This document shows, in pieces, positions 9,379 to 21,231 of a stretch of DNA of 64,000 bases. Each line of letters opens with the position of its first letter. Within the stretch, counting starts at the first letter, position 1. This stretch comes from Plectosphaerella cucumerina (lineage: Eukaryota; Ascomycota; Sordariomycetes; Glomerellales; Plectosphaerellaceae): positions 4,774,001-4,838,000 of the forward strand of contig JAGPXD010000002.1 in assembly GCA_020746995.1 (NCBI GenBank). The letters are read 5' to 3'. The notes under the pieces were generated by a model. That model searched no databases. It was not told where the DNA came from and saw only the letters and a list, made by a program, of their open reading frames with translations. The translations under genes and the position numbers were made by a program.

Positions 9379-12300
9379 ATGGCAGGGAGGAGCCGAGCGA
9401 ACGGGGAAAGGGGATAGATGGGTATTATGTACGAAGGGGAGAAGTGGCGGACTCTGGGGAACGAGGTGCGACGCGGGCCGAGATACGTGGCTAGGCAGCG
9501 TAAAGGAAAGGGTCAAGTGTGGTGGTGTTGTGTCGAGCCGAAAATCAGGGACCCCACGATGCCATGGTGACGATTTTGTCCGAGACGGGCCATGGCGGGC
9601 AGCTGAAGGGAGCTCCTTGCGAATGGGACGGGACGGGCAGTCGGGATTCAGTGGGACCGCCGCGGGGCAGCGGAGCACGAGACCGTGACCACCACGCGCA
9701 GGGAGCTCGGCAGTGGCCCAGCGCGTGGTGCACCGGCAGAGACGACTCAGCAGTCAACGTGCTGTCCGAGCTGCTGGGCATCACGAGCCAGCGGCGGCGG
9801 CGACGAGCTCCAGCAGGGGTGTCGTTCTGCCTGTGGCGAGCGCTGCATCAGCCGCCCAGCGGCACTTACCTGTAGGGGCAGTGGAGGCACAGTGAGCAGA
9901 CGGCAGAAAGCGATGGATGGCTGGCCGCTTTCCTCAAGGGGCATGGCCGCTCAACGAAAAGCGCAGGGGTTGAGAGTGCACCTCCCCTGCCCGCCTCCCC
10001 CCCAAGAGCAACCACCACCACCTTGAGCCAGTGGGCAGGTGCAACCCAACGAGAGCGGGATGCCACCACCTCGGGTCGGCCATGTCCGGAGCCGCCACAC
10101 GAACGACGCCGGCCGAGGTCAGCCCTCGTGCTCCCGTCTGGCCGGTGATTTTCAAGAGACAGGCTCTCCCCCGAGGTCTCATCGGATCGCGGCCGTCGTG
10201 GACGGTCGGTCCGTTGATCGACGCTGCCCTCGGCCGGGTTGGCGGGGGTTTGATGCTTGGGACGGCCGGGGCGGACCGCTGTCACATGTCAACTGAACCA
10301 GCCGTCGTCGAGCTTCACAGACGGCGCCGATTTGCTTCGTGATTTCTCCTGACTACAGCGCAGTGCCCCTGAGATGGACGTGAGTCCGGTCGCGACCGCG
10401 GCTCGTGGCTTGGAAATAGATCGTTGACGGGCCGAGGGGTTTGGACTGACATGGGACGCAGTCTCTACACGTACTCTGTCGCCATCGCGCTGCAGAGGGT
10501 TGAACGTACTCTTCTCAATCGATTCGACTTTTCTCATCATGCTGTCATTACGGGTCACAGTGAGGCTGCCTCGACTCGAGATTTGAGAGACAAGCCCGAC
10601 TTCACCTTGCCTTGGACACCCTCGCACAGAACACACTCTCACAGAACACCCTCGCAATCAGATATGGGCTCACCAAGACGGGCGTGTTTGGTCAGGCCAT
10701 GGCCGCAGAGCCAAGTGGGCGCCTGCCAGCCACGACCTTCATGAGTGAAGAACCAAAGTCACTCAGTACAGTCCACAATCCTCGCCGCAAAATCCTCGCT
10801 AATTCCCTCGCAGTCCAAGCCCTCCCTCTTCACCGATGTAGACCGATCACGAAGCGCTCCTTCAGCCACGGAATGCGCCAGGACGTCATCCGCTGCACGG
10901 AACGCCAGAGAAGAAGCGGTCAGACCAGTCCAGCAACCCGGTTTGCGATCCAGGGCCAGACCGGCCAATTCTTCAACCAGGTTTTTCGCAATCGCCCTCA
11001 CAGGTCACAATCGTCCTTCAGGAAAGGCCAATCTCCCGCCAAAAGAATGAGAAACCGCGCATCCCCCTCCCGTACATGCTCGACGTGAGGTCTAGGCTCT
11101 CGCCCGTCCGATCATCAGGAACCCGCCAGGTCCGCCAGGCCCGCCTTGTTCGCCAGTGGGCCTGGCGGCTCCTCGCCGCGCTCACTGTCGAGGCCGCTAC
11201 GCCCGAAATAGGCCCCGAGCTTGGGCCCTCTGACGTAACCATCGCGATGACACGCCGAGGAGGAGCTTCGCCTCCGGGAACTGTCATTGGCTGCAGGGGG
11301 CCGGAGACGCATGCAAGCAGCTGCACTGAAATGCCTGCCGAGTGGAGGACAGGCATTCTGGGAGGACGGGCAGTGAGAGGGAAGCTGCTTCCCTGCTCCC
11401 GCCTGGTGCCCCGCCGCTGGGCAACCAGACACACTGCATTCGAGTTCGCGATGCCGTCTTGAAGCTTGCATGCCCCTCCTGTCGAGTCGCTTTTTCTATC
11501 CATTGACGCAGTATCCCTTTTCTCCATTTACCAAATCGATTGCTCGCCCCAGAAGTCCAACATAGCGTCTGTCGGAGTTCCATCCTGTGTTCTCGTCAGC
11601 AACCACTCGCTTTTTCTGCAATTGAACCGAGTCAGCCGTTGAGGCATTTCGTCTTCCTCGTTCTCGCCCTCGCCCTTCGCCTTCGCCCTCGGCATCGACC
11701 CTCTCGCCCTCACGCAGTCCCTCGTCCGGTGTGCCCCCATCTCAACATCCCGCGGCGGTCACACATTGCTGCCGTCCATACCTACGCCCCCACGACGGCT
11801 ACAATCTAGTCAGCCTCAGAAACATCAGGTAAGGATACCGCCGCCAGTTCTCTCCCGTTCGTCTGCCGCGTCAACCCCAAGCCCTTTCTTTGTTCCCCCT
11901 GATATATCCCACGCATCGGTGACGGTGTCGGTGACAGTGTCGGGACCTCCCCGTCACCACCTCAGCGCAATGTCTTCCCCTTGCCGCTTCTCCCGAGATG
12001 CCCGCCTGCTTGTACCTGCTTGTACCCGAACCTGCCTCCTCCGGCGACGGCTTCCTTGAGAACCACCACCACGACCGACGGGGCTAGGTTCCTGTAGCCT
12101 CTTTCCTTGGCCGCCGCGCCCCATGCCGCTTCGGGCCTGGCACCTCCCCCCGGTCTCCGACTCGATGCGATTTGATGCGCCTCAACACAGCTTGAGCTCC
12201 CGCTCCTGGTCCAGGTCCGGGTCAGGTCCAGCTCCAAGGCAGGTCCAGCCGTCCAGGTCCGGCTCCTGCAGCAGCTCTGCAGCTTCCATCCTTCCGCCGT

Positions 12301-13032
12301 GCCTCCCGGCCACCGGCCACCGCCCCAGTATCACTTTTCTTCGTTTCACGATGCCTTGCTCTTTCCCCCCTCCCCTCCCTTTCCTCTACCCCCTCGCGTC
12401 ACCTCGCCTGACATTGCATCCTATCGTCTCGTCTCAGGCTCTCGCCAGCCTTGCCTTGCCGTGCCTTGATCTCCTGAAGCTCTCCTCAGACGAAGCCAGG
12501 CAGCCACACGTCCCGTGACAGCTTGAGCTATACCTGTAGACGCAGTCTTGGCTTGGCCTCCTCATCCGGCTCCCCTCCTCACACCACCCCCCCTCCTCGG
12601 AAACCTTTTCTCCCCCCTCCTTTTTATTCTTACCTTGTCTGTACCTCGTGTGTGCCACCCCTCAACATCCTGGCCTTCTCCCGTACCTTGCCTTAGCCCA
12701 GTCAGGTCGGTCCACGACACAACCGACACTTTGGGTCTCTTTCTGTATTTCTCCTCCCTCTGGTCGGCGTCATATCATCATCCCGCATCCTCGACCTAGC
12801 TACCTCGCTCCGACCCTCCCGTCCGTCTTACCTATTCTTCTGCCGGGACACTGTCCTTCCCCTCCAACCCCTCGCTTCCCGTTGAGCACACCGCGCTTGT
12901 GTTCATGTCCGGAGCTGATTCCGGCTGGACGATCGTCGGATCTGCACCACTCGCTCCGCTGTCGCATGATCTGCGCCGCCCGCTCTTCCTGATTGTCCGA
13001 GGGGCACCAAGCTCCCTCATCCAGCGCTGACC
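9379..13032. other. Long divergent intergenic region, GPD1 / GDB1
   Basis: About 3.65 kb with no gene I can support; open frames on both strands are short and of unlike composition. The right third (about 11.6-12.85 kb) is strongly pyrimidine-rich on the plus strand, typical of a fungal promoter/leader reading into the debranching enzyme. A GTAAGG donor-like site after CATCAG near 11829 could mark a 5' UTR intron (weak). A CAGGTCC cluster is listed separately. Confidence 0.5.
12212..12260. repeat. Cluster of four CAGGTCC motifs
   Basis: Perfect CAGGTCC copies start at 12212, 12223, 12240 and 12254 within 49 bp, about 800 bp upstream of the debranching-enzyme start. They could be a regulator-binding array or simple sequence drift; no known factor is assigned. 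Confidence 0.6.
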
Positions 13033-16000
13033 ATGATCCCAAGAACTATGGTCTCCAACGAGGTCTACCTCCTGTCGTTGAACGACGACGGCTCGCCTCA
13101 GGTCACCGGCGAGTACATCTACCTCGCCCCAAAGTCCAATGAGCCTGTCACCATTCGCTTCGCCATCGAGGGCACCTCCTCCATCTGCCGCCATGGCAGT
13201 CTCTGGGTGAACATCCCCGAGCATGGCCAGGAGTTTCACAGGGACAGCTTCAGGGAGTTCAAGTATGTCGCGCTGCTTTCCTTCGGACTCCACCATGGCT
13301 GACCATGCCCAGGCTTGTTCCCGATTTCAACAGGACAATCGAGATTTCCATTCCCATCTACCAGGCTGGCGCGTATGCCTTCTACACCACCTACGCCGAG
13401 CTGCCAGACCTCGCGACCGACCTCTCGCGGACGTCGCAAGAGAGCGCCACCCAGAAGAAGACACCGCTATACTACATCGATGTCGCCCCCCGCCTTTCCC
13501 TCGACGGCCGTCCCCTGCCGCTGCCCGCGCTGTCTATCTTCTCCGTCATCAGTAAGTTCATGGGCAGGTACCCGCAGGACTGGGAGAGGCACCTGCGCGG
13601 CATAAGTGAGCGAGGCTACAACATGATCCACTTCACCCCTCTGCAGGTTCGTGGCGCTTCAAACTCGCCGTACAGTCTGTACGACCAGCTCGGCTGGGAC
13701 CCCGAATGCTTCCCTAGCGGCGAGAAGGATGTCCAGGGCATGGTCGACAGTCTGGAGAAGAACCACTCTCTGCTGAGCTTGACCGACATCGTCCTGAACC
13801 ACACAGCCCACAACAGCAAGTGGCTGCAGGAACACCCTGAGGCCGGCTACAACCTCAAGACAGCCCCCTGGCTGGAGTCTGCCTGGCTCCTCGAAGAAAG
13901 CCTGCTGAAGCTCAGCGCAAATCTGGCCAAGCTTGGCCTGCCGACCACAATCAAGACCGATGACGACCTGTTGAAGATCATGGAGGCCATCAAGAAGAAT
14001 GTCATTGCCGAGCTTCGGCTGTGGGAGTTCTACGCCATCGATGTCGATCGCGACGTCGAGGCTGCCGTTGAGGCATGGACCGCTGGAAACGTCGAGTTCC
14101 CCAAGGGCGCTATCGGCGAAGACGGCATCATCGGCCTCAAGGATGCGTCGCAGAAGGATCAAGCTCAGTACCTCGTGAAGAACGGTCTGCTGAACGACGA
14201 CCGCCTCGGCGAGCGTTTCCGCCGGAAGATCAACCCCGCCGTCGCTGCAGGCCTTCTGTCCGCGATCTTCGGCCGATTCGAGGGTAACAACGGCCCTACA
14301 CCCGACAAATCTGCCGCGACCACCAAGATTATTTCCATCCTGGACGAAGTCAACATGCCCTTCTACAAAGAATACGACGCTGAGAGCGATGTCATCCTGG
14401 ACCAGATCTTCAACCGCATCAAGTACTGCCGCCTCGACGAGCACGGCCCCAAGCTGGGCGAGATTAACGAGGAGAACCCCCTGGTTGAGAACTACTTCAC
14501 CCAGCTGCCCCAGAACAGCACAACCGCCAAGCTCGAGAAGGGTGAGATGGTGCTCGCGAACAACGGCTGGGTGTGGGCCGGAAACGCCATGGTCGATAAT
14601 GCAGGCCCGCAATCTCGCGTGTACCTGAGGCGTGAGGTCATCGTCTGGGGTGACTGCGTCAAGTTGCGGTACGGAAACAGCCCCAAGGACAGCCCCTTCC
14701 TGTGGGAGTACATGACCAAGTACGCCAGGATGCTGGCCAAGTACTTCGCCGGCTTCCGCATCGACAACTGCCACTCGACCCCGCTCCACGTCGCCGAGCA
14801 CATTCTCGACGAGGCCCGCCGTGTCCGGCCGGACCTGTACGTCGTTGCCGAGCTGTTCACCGGCTCCGAAGAGATGGACTATGTCTTCGTCAAGAGGCTC
14901 GGACTCAGCTCTCTCATTCGAGAGGCCATGCAGGCATGGAGCACCGGCGAGCTGAGCCGCCTCGTGCACAAGCATGGCGGCAGGCCCATCGGCAGCTTCG
15001 AGGTCGACGAGCTTTCCAGGGGCGATAACAAGTCGCCCACGAGTCCCACAAGGTCTCCTCAAGAGCAGACAAACGGCAGCTCGTCGTCCCGCGAGATCAT
15101 CCGCAAGATCAAGCCGGTCCCGGTGCACGCCCTGTTCATGGACTGCACCCACGACAACGAGACGCCCGCCCAGAAGAGGGACGCTCGGGACACTCTGCCC
15201 AATGCCGCTCTCGTCAACATGTGTGCTAGTGCCACGGGAAGCGTCATGGGCTACGATGAGATCTACCCCAAGCTCGTCGATCTCGTCAACGAGACAAGAC
15301 TTTACACGTCCGAGTCGTCCTCCAGCAAGTCAGTCAAGACGGGTGCTGGCCGCAACGGCATCGGCGGTATCAAGAAGCTCCTCAACCAGATCCACACCCT
15401 GATGGGCAAGGATGGCTACGACGAGACGCACATCCATCACGAGGACCAGTATATCACTGTTCACAGGGTGCACCCGGAATCCAGGAAGGGTTACTTCCTC
15501 ATCGCGCACACTGCTTTCCCGGGATACGGCAATGGCAATGGTGCCTTCAACGCGGTGCACCTTACCGGTACCAAAGCGCGCCACCTTGGCAGCTGGATGC
15601 TTGAGGTCGACAGCAGCGAGGAGGCCACCAAGGAGGTCCTCGACGACAAGAAGTTCCTGCGGGGCCTCCCCAGCAGGGTGATCGACGTCCCTGGCATCCG
15701 CATGGAGACGAAGGGCGACGAGACCATCATCTCCGTGCGAGACAAGTTCCCCCCGGGCAGCATCGCCCTGTTCGAAACGTGGATTCCTGCAGCCGAGCAC
15801 TCGGCAGGCCTAGACAACTACGTCACCTCTGGTGCGCAGAAGGCATTCGCTGATCTCAGCCTCGTCGACCTGAACTTCTTGCTGTACAAGTGCGATGCCG
15901 AAGAAAGGGATGGCAGCGAAGGCCAGGACGGTGCCTACGACATTCCCGGACACGGGAAATTGGTCTATGCTGGCCTTCAAGGATGGTGGAGTCTTCTCAA

Positions 16001-17852
16001 GGATATCATCCCGGAGAACAACCTCGCCCATCCCCTCTGCCAGCACCTGCGCGACGGCCAGTGGGCATTGGACTACATTGTCGGCAGACTTGAGCGCATC
16101 TCCAACAAGCCGGGCCACGAGAGCCTCGGCCGGCCTGCGGCATGGTTCAAGGAGCGGTTCGATGCTATCCGCAGCATCCCCAGCTTCCTACTGCCGCGCT
16201 ACTTTGGTCTCGTCCTGAGGACCGCCTACCTGGCCGCATGGGAGCGAGGTATCGAGCTGATGAGTAAGAACGTCCAGCAGGGCCAATGGTTCCTGCAGAG
16301 CCTGGCCATGGTCAGCGTGCAGCAGACGGGTCTCGTCAAGTCGGCGTCTCTTTACCCCTCTACGCTGGTGCCGTCTCTTGCCGCTGGCCTGCCTCATTTC
16401 GCTGTCGAGTGGGCCAGGTGTTGGGGACGTGATGTCTTCATCTCTCTCCGTGGTCTCTACCTCGGCACCGGACGATACGACGAGGCGAAGGAGCACATCC
16501 TTGCCTTTGCAAGCGTTCTGAAGCACGGCCAGATCCCCAACCTTCTCAGCAGCGGCAACGCCCCCCGCTACAACTCGAGGGATTCCATCTGGTTCTTCCT
16601 CCAGTGCATCCAGGACTACACTAAGTATGCCCCTGAGGGTCTCGACCTGCTCAAGACAAAGGTCAAGCGGCGCTTCCTCCCTTACGACGACACCTGGTTT
16701 GCCACTGAGGACTCCCGGGCCTACTCCAAGGAGAGCACGATTGAGGATGTAATCCAGGAGGCGCTGCAGAGGCACGCCACTGGCATGTCCTACCGTGAGG
16801 CCAACGCCGGCCCCTCGATCGACATGCAGATGTCCGACGAAGGCTTCAACATCGACGTCAAGGTCGACTGGGAGAACGGCATGGTGTTCGGCGGCAACCA
16901 GAACAACTGCGGTACCTGGATGGACAAGATGGGAGAGAGCACACGTGCTGGTTCCAAGGGCGTTCCTGGAACGCCCCGCGACGGCGCCGCCGTTGAGATC
17001 ACCGGTCTCCTCTACAGCACCCTCGCATGGGTCGCCAAGCTCGCTGCCAGCGGCAAGTACCAGTACAAGAGCGTCAAGAAGGCCGATGGGTCAGAAGTCA
17101 CTTTCGACACTTGGGCGGGCCTTGTCAAGTCCAACTTTGAGCGCTGCTACTACGTTCCTCTGACGCCAGAGGAAGACTCCAAGTACGACGTCAACACGGC
17201 AATCGTCAACCGTCGCGGCATGTACAAGGATCTCTACCGGTCCGGCAAGGAGTACGAGGACTACCAGCTGCGGCCCAACTTCCCCATCGCCATGACCGTG
17301 GCACCGGACCTGTTCGACTCGCAGCATGCACTGCACGCCCTGAGCCTGGCAGACACTGTCCTCCGCGGCCCCACCGGCATGGCCACGCTTGACCCGGCCG
17401 ACCTCAACTACAGGCCCTACTATGTCAACAGCGAAGACAGCGACGACTTTGCGACATCAAAGGGCCGCAACTATCACCAAGGTCCCGAGTGGCTGTGGCC
17501 GACGGGCTTCTTCCTCCGCGCCCTGCTCAAGTTCGACCTGAGGAGACGCGACACGGACGAGGGCAGAACCGAGGCTTTCCAGCAAGTCACCAGGCGGTTG
17601 ATTGGGTGCAAGAAGATGATTCAGGAGAGCGTCTGGGCCGGTCTGCAGGAGTTGACGCAGAAGAACGGCGAGTACTGCGGTGACTCGGTAAGTTGTCTCT
17701 CTCTGAAATTCCGCTGTGGCTTGGCTAATCCTTTCCTCCAGTCGCCCACGCAGGCCTGGTCTGCTGGCTGCCTCATCGATCTGTACATGGACGCGGCGGA
17801 GGAGCAGGGAGGTGTCTCGGGCAGACTCAGCCTGCCTACACGATCGAAATAG
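13033..17852 (+). CDS. GDB1: Glycogen debranching enzyme
   Basis: Exons 13033-13262, 13313-17687 and 17742-17852 give 1571 aa, the usual length of this bifunctional enzyme. The N-terminal half is the GH13-type 4-alpha-glucanotransferase: HFTPLQVRGASNSPYSLYDQ, DIVLNHTAHNS, FRIDNCHSTP (about residue 556), VVAELFTGSEEMD (about 588) and FMDCTHDNETP. The C-terminal half is the GH133 amylo-alpha-1,6-glucosidase with EWARCWGRDVFIS (about 1107) and NCGTWMDKMGES. It acts on glycogen limit branches in the cytosol, transferring maltotriosyl units and then hydrolysing the alpha-1,6 stub to glucose. The last intron (54 nt, GTAAGT...CTCCAG) is stop-free and in frame, so its retention would insert 18 residues before the conserved SPTQAWSAGC. 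A second in-frame ATG lies at 13048. The leader upstream is pyrimidine-rich. Confidence 0.97.
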
Positions 17853-18241
17853 AACCTCGGCGTTGATGGCAGAATGATTCGAGAGACGATAGCCGAGATG
17901 CTCGGCGGGAACTAAAATAATGGCAGCCTGGATCACAAGCCTCATCTAATGCATTCACCTTTGAGGCGTGTACCAGTTTCAAGGCCCGAACGCCTCCATG
18001 CAGATTTGCAGTGTGATGTCCTCCACCCTCAGCGCCACCATCGCACACTCAAGTCGACATGAATGTCGTGGAGTTACCGGAAGTTTCTGTATCTCCACGA
18101 CCTGAATCCCTCTCATCCCGCTTTTTCTTTCCCTCTCACTGCAGCGTGACTTCTTTCACCCCAGCTCCTACCTTCCATCTCTTTACCCTCTCTACGACTT
18201 GCCTTTCTTTACTGCCTCCCACATAAAGTTCGGTCACCTAA
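17853..18241. other. Intergenic, GDB1 / kinase-like gene
   Basis: No gene seen. The last 150 bp before 18242 are C/T-rich, as in a fungal leader. Confidence 0.5.
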
Positions 18242-19720
18242 ATGGACCCCTTCAACACCCGAGGCGCCTCTGCCGGGGCTGCGAGCTCAGGGTACTCGCC
18301 TACCAGCAGCACCAGAGAAGCAAATCTCGATCTTCTCTACGGACTCGGCAAGACCATCATCGTGGAGCCCGAAGAACCACCTGCGCCTTTCGAGATTCCC
18401 GGATTTGACGGTAGCGTGCCGAACGGAACGTATCCCGGCGAACTCGTCGAAGATGATACCAACTCGTGGCTCCCTGGCTCTGACGTAGCCGGGCTCAAGC
18501 CTGAAGCTTTTGTTTACAGCCGCTACCCTCGCGGACATCGCAGTCCTTCTGAGCCTCGCCCGGTGTTTCAAGCCGCAACGACGCTGCGTGTTGTCTCCCC
18601 TCTGAGCCGCAAGACACACACGGGAGCGCAAGTCCTCATATGCCGCGTCGAGGAGCGCGGAGAATCAGTCGAGATGCCCAATGTCGTCGTGGCCAAGATC
18701 TTCGATCCCCTCTTCTTCGCCGACGAGCATCCCATCATGCACCCCAGTCAAGACCCCGTCGCCATCGCCGACATGGCCTACGCCCAGGAAGCGGCGGCGT
18801 ATGAACGATTCTGGGAGGCCAAGAGGGAACCCCGTTCGAGGCTCCGCAGCAGTTTCCAGCCGGAATGCTACGGAACGTTCTACCATGAAGCGCGCACCGA
18901 GAACCCCGAGTGCAAGCACAGCACTCGACCCGTCCGACTCATCGTCATGGAGCTGATCGAAGGTGTCTCCCTGGCTGACATGTGTCTGTATCGACGCGGC
19001 GCAACGACCGCACGTGGAGACCGTAACTACCCCGTCGACGAAAATAACGAGGAGACGGTCGATCCTGAGGTCGACGTACACGATATCCTCTTCCCTGAGA
19101 CCCGAGGTCAGACCGCAGGCTGGATGCAGAGAATGCGCATCATCAACGACCTCGCCGACGGCCTGGTTCGCCAAAGCCACACAGGCGTCTCCACGGACAT
19201 CATCTCGCCCACGCAAGTCCTCGTCGTGGGCGGCATGCAGTATCAGCGTCAACCAGGACCGGTGACCCAGCCTGGCCTGCGCATTGTGCTTGTCGACTAC
19301 AGCAAGTCCATCACCGTCACCTGGACCAGGCGCGGCACGAGCGACGACAGGCAGCTCCCGACTCCCCGATCTCCTCGCGGAAACGTGAGGCTCATCATGC
19401 AGCTGAGAGAGCTGTGCGGATGGTGGCCCGCGCAATGGCGATACAACACAAACCTGAGCATCTGGTTCAGCAAGTACTTCCCGCCCAGCGCCGAGTACAC
19501 GTTCAGACACGATAACGGGCGTATTGAGCACTGTCCTGCGGCAATTCAACATGGATATGTTGGCGTGAGAGACGAACCCACCGATGTCGAAGGTGATTAT
19601 GTTGATGTCGGAGAGGATTCGGACATGGAACTGGAGACACGTGGGTCGTTCACGCAGAGCGAGGTTGACGGGGTGGCATATCAACAAGCACTCTCCGAAG
19701 GTGGATTTTCTATACAATGA
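18242..19720 (+). CDS. Fungal protein kinase-like protein, probable pseudokinase
   Basis: Single exon, 492 aa. The order of kinase landmarks is visible: VVVAKIFDP (beta-3 lysine K152), YAQEAAAYERF (candidate helix-C Glu E183), ECYGTF, RLIVMELIEGVSL (hinge, about 232-244), a long acidic insert, a catalytic-loop equivalent HTGVSTDIISPTQVLV (313-328) and RIVLVDYSKS (DFG equivalent at D352). The usual HGD/HRD histidine is Ser-Thr and the metal-binding Asn of the loop is not conserved, while both aspartates remain. After the DFG equivalent the large lobe is short and ends in an acidic, disordered tail. The N-terminal about 100 residues are also low-complexity. It belongs to the expanded fungal kinase-like families by pattern; substrate and role are unknown. 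It converges on the CFEM gene. Confidence 0.62.
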   Translation: MDPFNTRGASAGAASSGYSPTSSTREANLDLLYGLGKTIIVEPEEPPAPFEIPGFDGSVPNGTYPGELVEDDTNSWLPGSDVAGLKPEAFVYSRYPRGHRSPSEPRPVFQAATTLRVVSPLSRKTHTGAQVLICRVEERGESVEMPNVVVAKIFDPLFFADEHPIMHPSQDPVAIADMAYAQEAAAYERFWEAKREPRSRLRSSFQPECYGTFYHEARTENPECKHSTRPVRLIVMELIEGVSLADMCLYRRGATTARGDRNYPVDENNEETVDPEVDVHDILFPETRGQTAGWMQRMRIINDLADGLVRQSHTGVSTDIISPTQVLVVGGMQYQRQPGPVTQPGLRIVLVDYSKSITVTWTRRGTSDDRQLPTPRSPRGNVRLIMQLRELCGWWPAQWRYNTNLSIWFSKYFPPSAEYTFRHDNGRIEHCPAAIQHGYVGVRDEPTDVEGDYVDVGEDSDMELETRGSFTQSEVDGVAYQQALSEGGFSIQ

Positions 19721-20420
19721 GTTGGGCAAGCAAATGGTCTGCAATGGACCAGGAACAGATCAACCATTATGTCATGAGTTTGCGAGTAAATGGTGATATA
19801 TATGTATAAGGGATGGCACGACATGGCGGGGATTCCGTAGCAATCCTGCGGCAGAGAATACAGGCCTCTTGTCCGTGCCTCGTGAGACACGGGGGCCGCT
19901 GAGAAAGCAAGAAAACGAAGATGCGGCACATGGAGGTTCGTGCATACAGGAAAAAACAACAACCCGTCCCGCCCGACGGGTTGACACTGAGACCGAGACG
20001 CCTGCCTGTAGGTTCTTTTTTCGAGCCGGAGAGTAGCACAATGAGCAAAGGTGGTGTTGGTTGTATGGCAGCGCACGTGGCGGTCGATTCGTCCGTGCGA
20101 TAGATGGGTGGGTAGATGGGAAGGTGTGCGATGTGCTTGGTGTGTCCGAAATGAGAAAGTGCCGTCGAGGGTGAGAGTTGTTTTAGATAATAAGTAGGTG
20201 GTAAATTCAATGTCGAAAAGTGTTGGAAGCCTGTCGCCGATGCTGGTCTCCCCGCGTCTTTGCCGATCCGAATCCGGTGAACGCCGTTATCTCGTGAAGG
20301 CCGTAGGGATCGTGGTATATGTAGGTCCATGTGGCCGCCGGGCAAATCCGCTCTTTCACTGTTTCACGATGTGTCGAGTCGGGTGCCGAGGCAGATGTAA
20401 AAAAGCAGGAACCGAGCGCA
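19721..20420. other. Convergent 3' flanks, kinase-like / CFEM gene
   Basis: About 700 bp with no supported gene. ATATATATGTATAAG-type sequence near 19795 and other A/T-rich stretches fit 3' UTR/terminator sequence. Confidence 0.5.
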
Positions 20421-21231
20421 CTATGTCCGGTCCCTGACGATCCACTTCTTCTTGGGCTTCTCATCGTACGAGGCCGAGTTGGGCATGAACATGCCGGGGC
20501 CGGCAGGGCTGGTGTCGTTGCCAGCCAGCGGAGGAGCACCTGAGCCGGCGGCGCCGACGTGGACGTTCGAGCCTCCCGGGGCAGGGAATGCTGACTGAGA
20601 GTTGTGCTTGCCGAAGCCCTTGGCGCGGTCCTTGCGGCGGAGGTAGCGACGGCGCCAGATGCAGGCGCCGACCCAGATGCCGACGATAGCCACAACGAGG
20701 ATGACGATGCCGATGACCCATCTCCAATGGTTCGAGATCCTGTGGAAGGTTAGCAAGAAGGAAGACCTGCCAGGATCATCGGAGCAACTCACCAGTCACC
20801 GCCAGGGCCTTGGTTGACGTTAGTCCGGGTGTTGGTGGAAGTGGCAGCGCCACCAGTGTTGGTGGTGGTGGTCGGGTCGGCAGCGTCACCACCGGCGCCG
20901 GCGGCTGTGGCGGAAGAGCAGTAGCCGGTGTACCAGGACTGGAGGCTGCTGAATTCATCGGGACTGCAGGCAGCGTTCACGCAGACGCCGGAGGCGCCCT
21001 GATGCCAGGGGGAAAGTGCATTGAAGTTGCAGAAGCAGTTGTTGTCGACGGCAGCGACGTTGGGTGGCACACAGGCGCCGTTGGCATCGTATAGAGGACC
21101 GCACTGCTCCACGCAAGACGGCAGTTGGGCGACGGGGAAGAGGGTGGTCGTAGGTGGGCTGGCTGCGGTTGGGTGTCAGAGGCATCGCGCGCGCGATTTG
21201 AATGGGGGAGAGCAGTCAAGGACGTACACAT
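20421..21231 (-). CDS. CFEM-domain single-pass membrane protein
   Basis: Proposed exons 21228-21231, 20793-21162 and 20421-20739 give 230 aa. The first coding exon is only ATGT, followed by a GTACGT donor; the protein then begins MSSPPTTTLFPVAQLPSC. Eight cysteines follow with CFEM spacing: C-x3-C-x9-C, an Asp before CxC, x15-C-x4-C-x15-C. Next come a Thr/Gly/Ala linker, one membrane helix starting at WRWVIGIVILVV, and a basic stop sequence WRRRYLRRKDR, then a Gly/Pro/Asn tail of about 75 residues. CFEM domains are extracellular in fungi (heme/iron or surface roles). No classical signal peptide is visible in this model, so the helix would have to act as a reverse signal anchor, or a distant upstream exon is missing. 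Splicing of exons 2-3 is secure; the start is less so. Confidence 0.72.

Noticed and set aside
10289..11527. Several 100-170 codon frames on both strands in the GPD1/GDB1 spacer
   Set aside because: Mutually overlapping, Arg/Ser/Pro-rich and without motifs; typical of GC-rich noncoding DNA.
13659..15152. 497-codon antisense frame in the debranching enzyme
   Set aside because: Antisense mirror of conserved GH13 sequence; no independent features.
18665..19744. 359-codon antisense frame in the kinase-like gene
   Set aside because: No recognisable motifs; the plus frame has ordered kinase landmarks.
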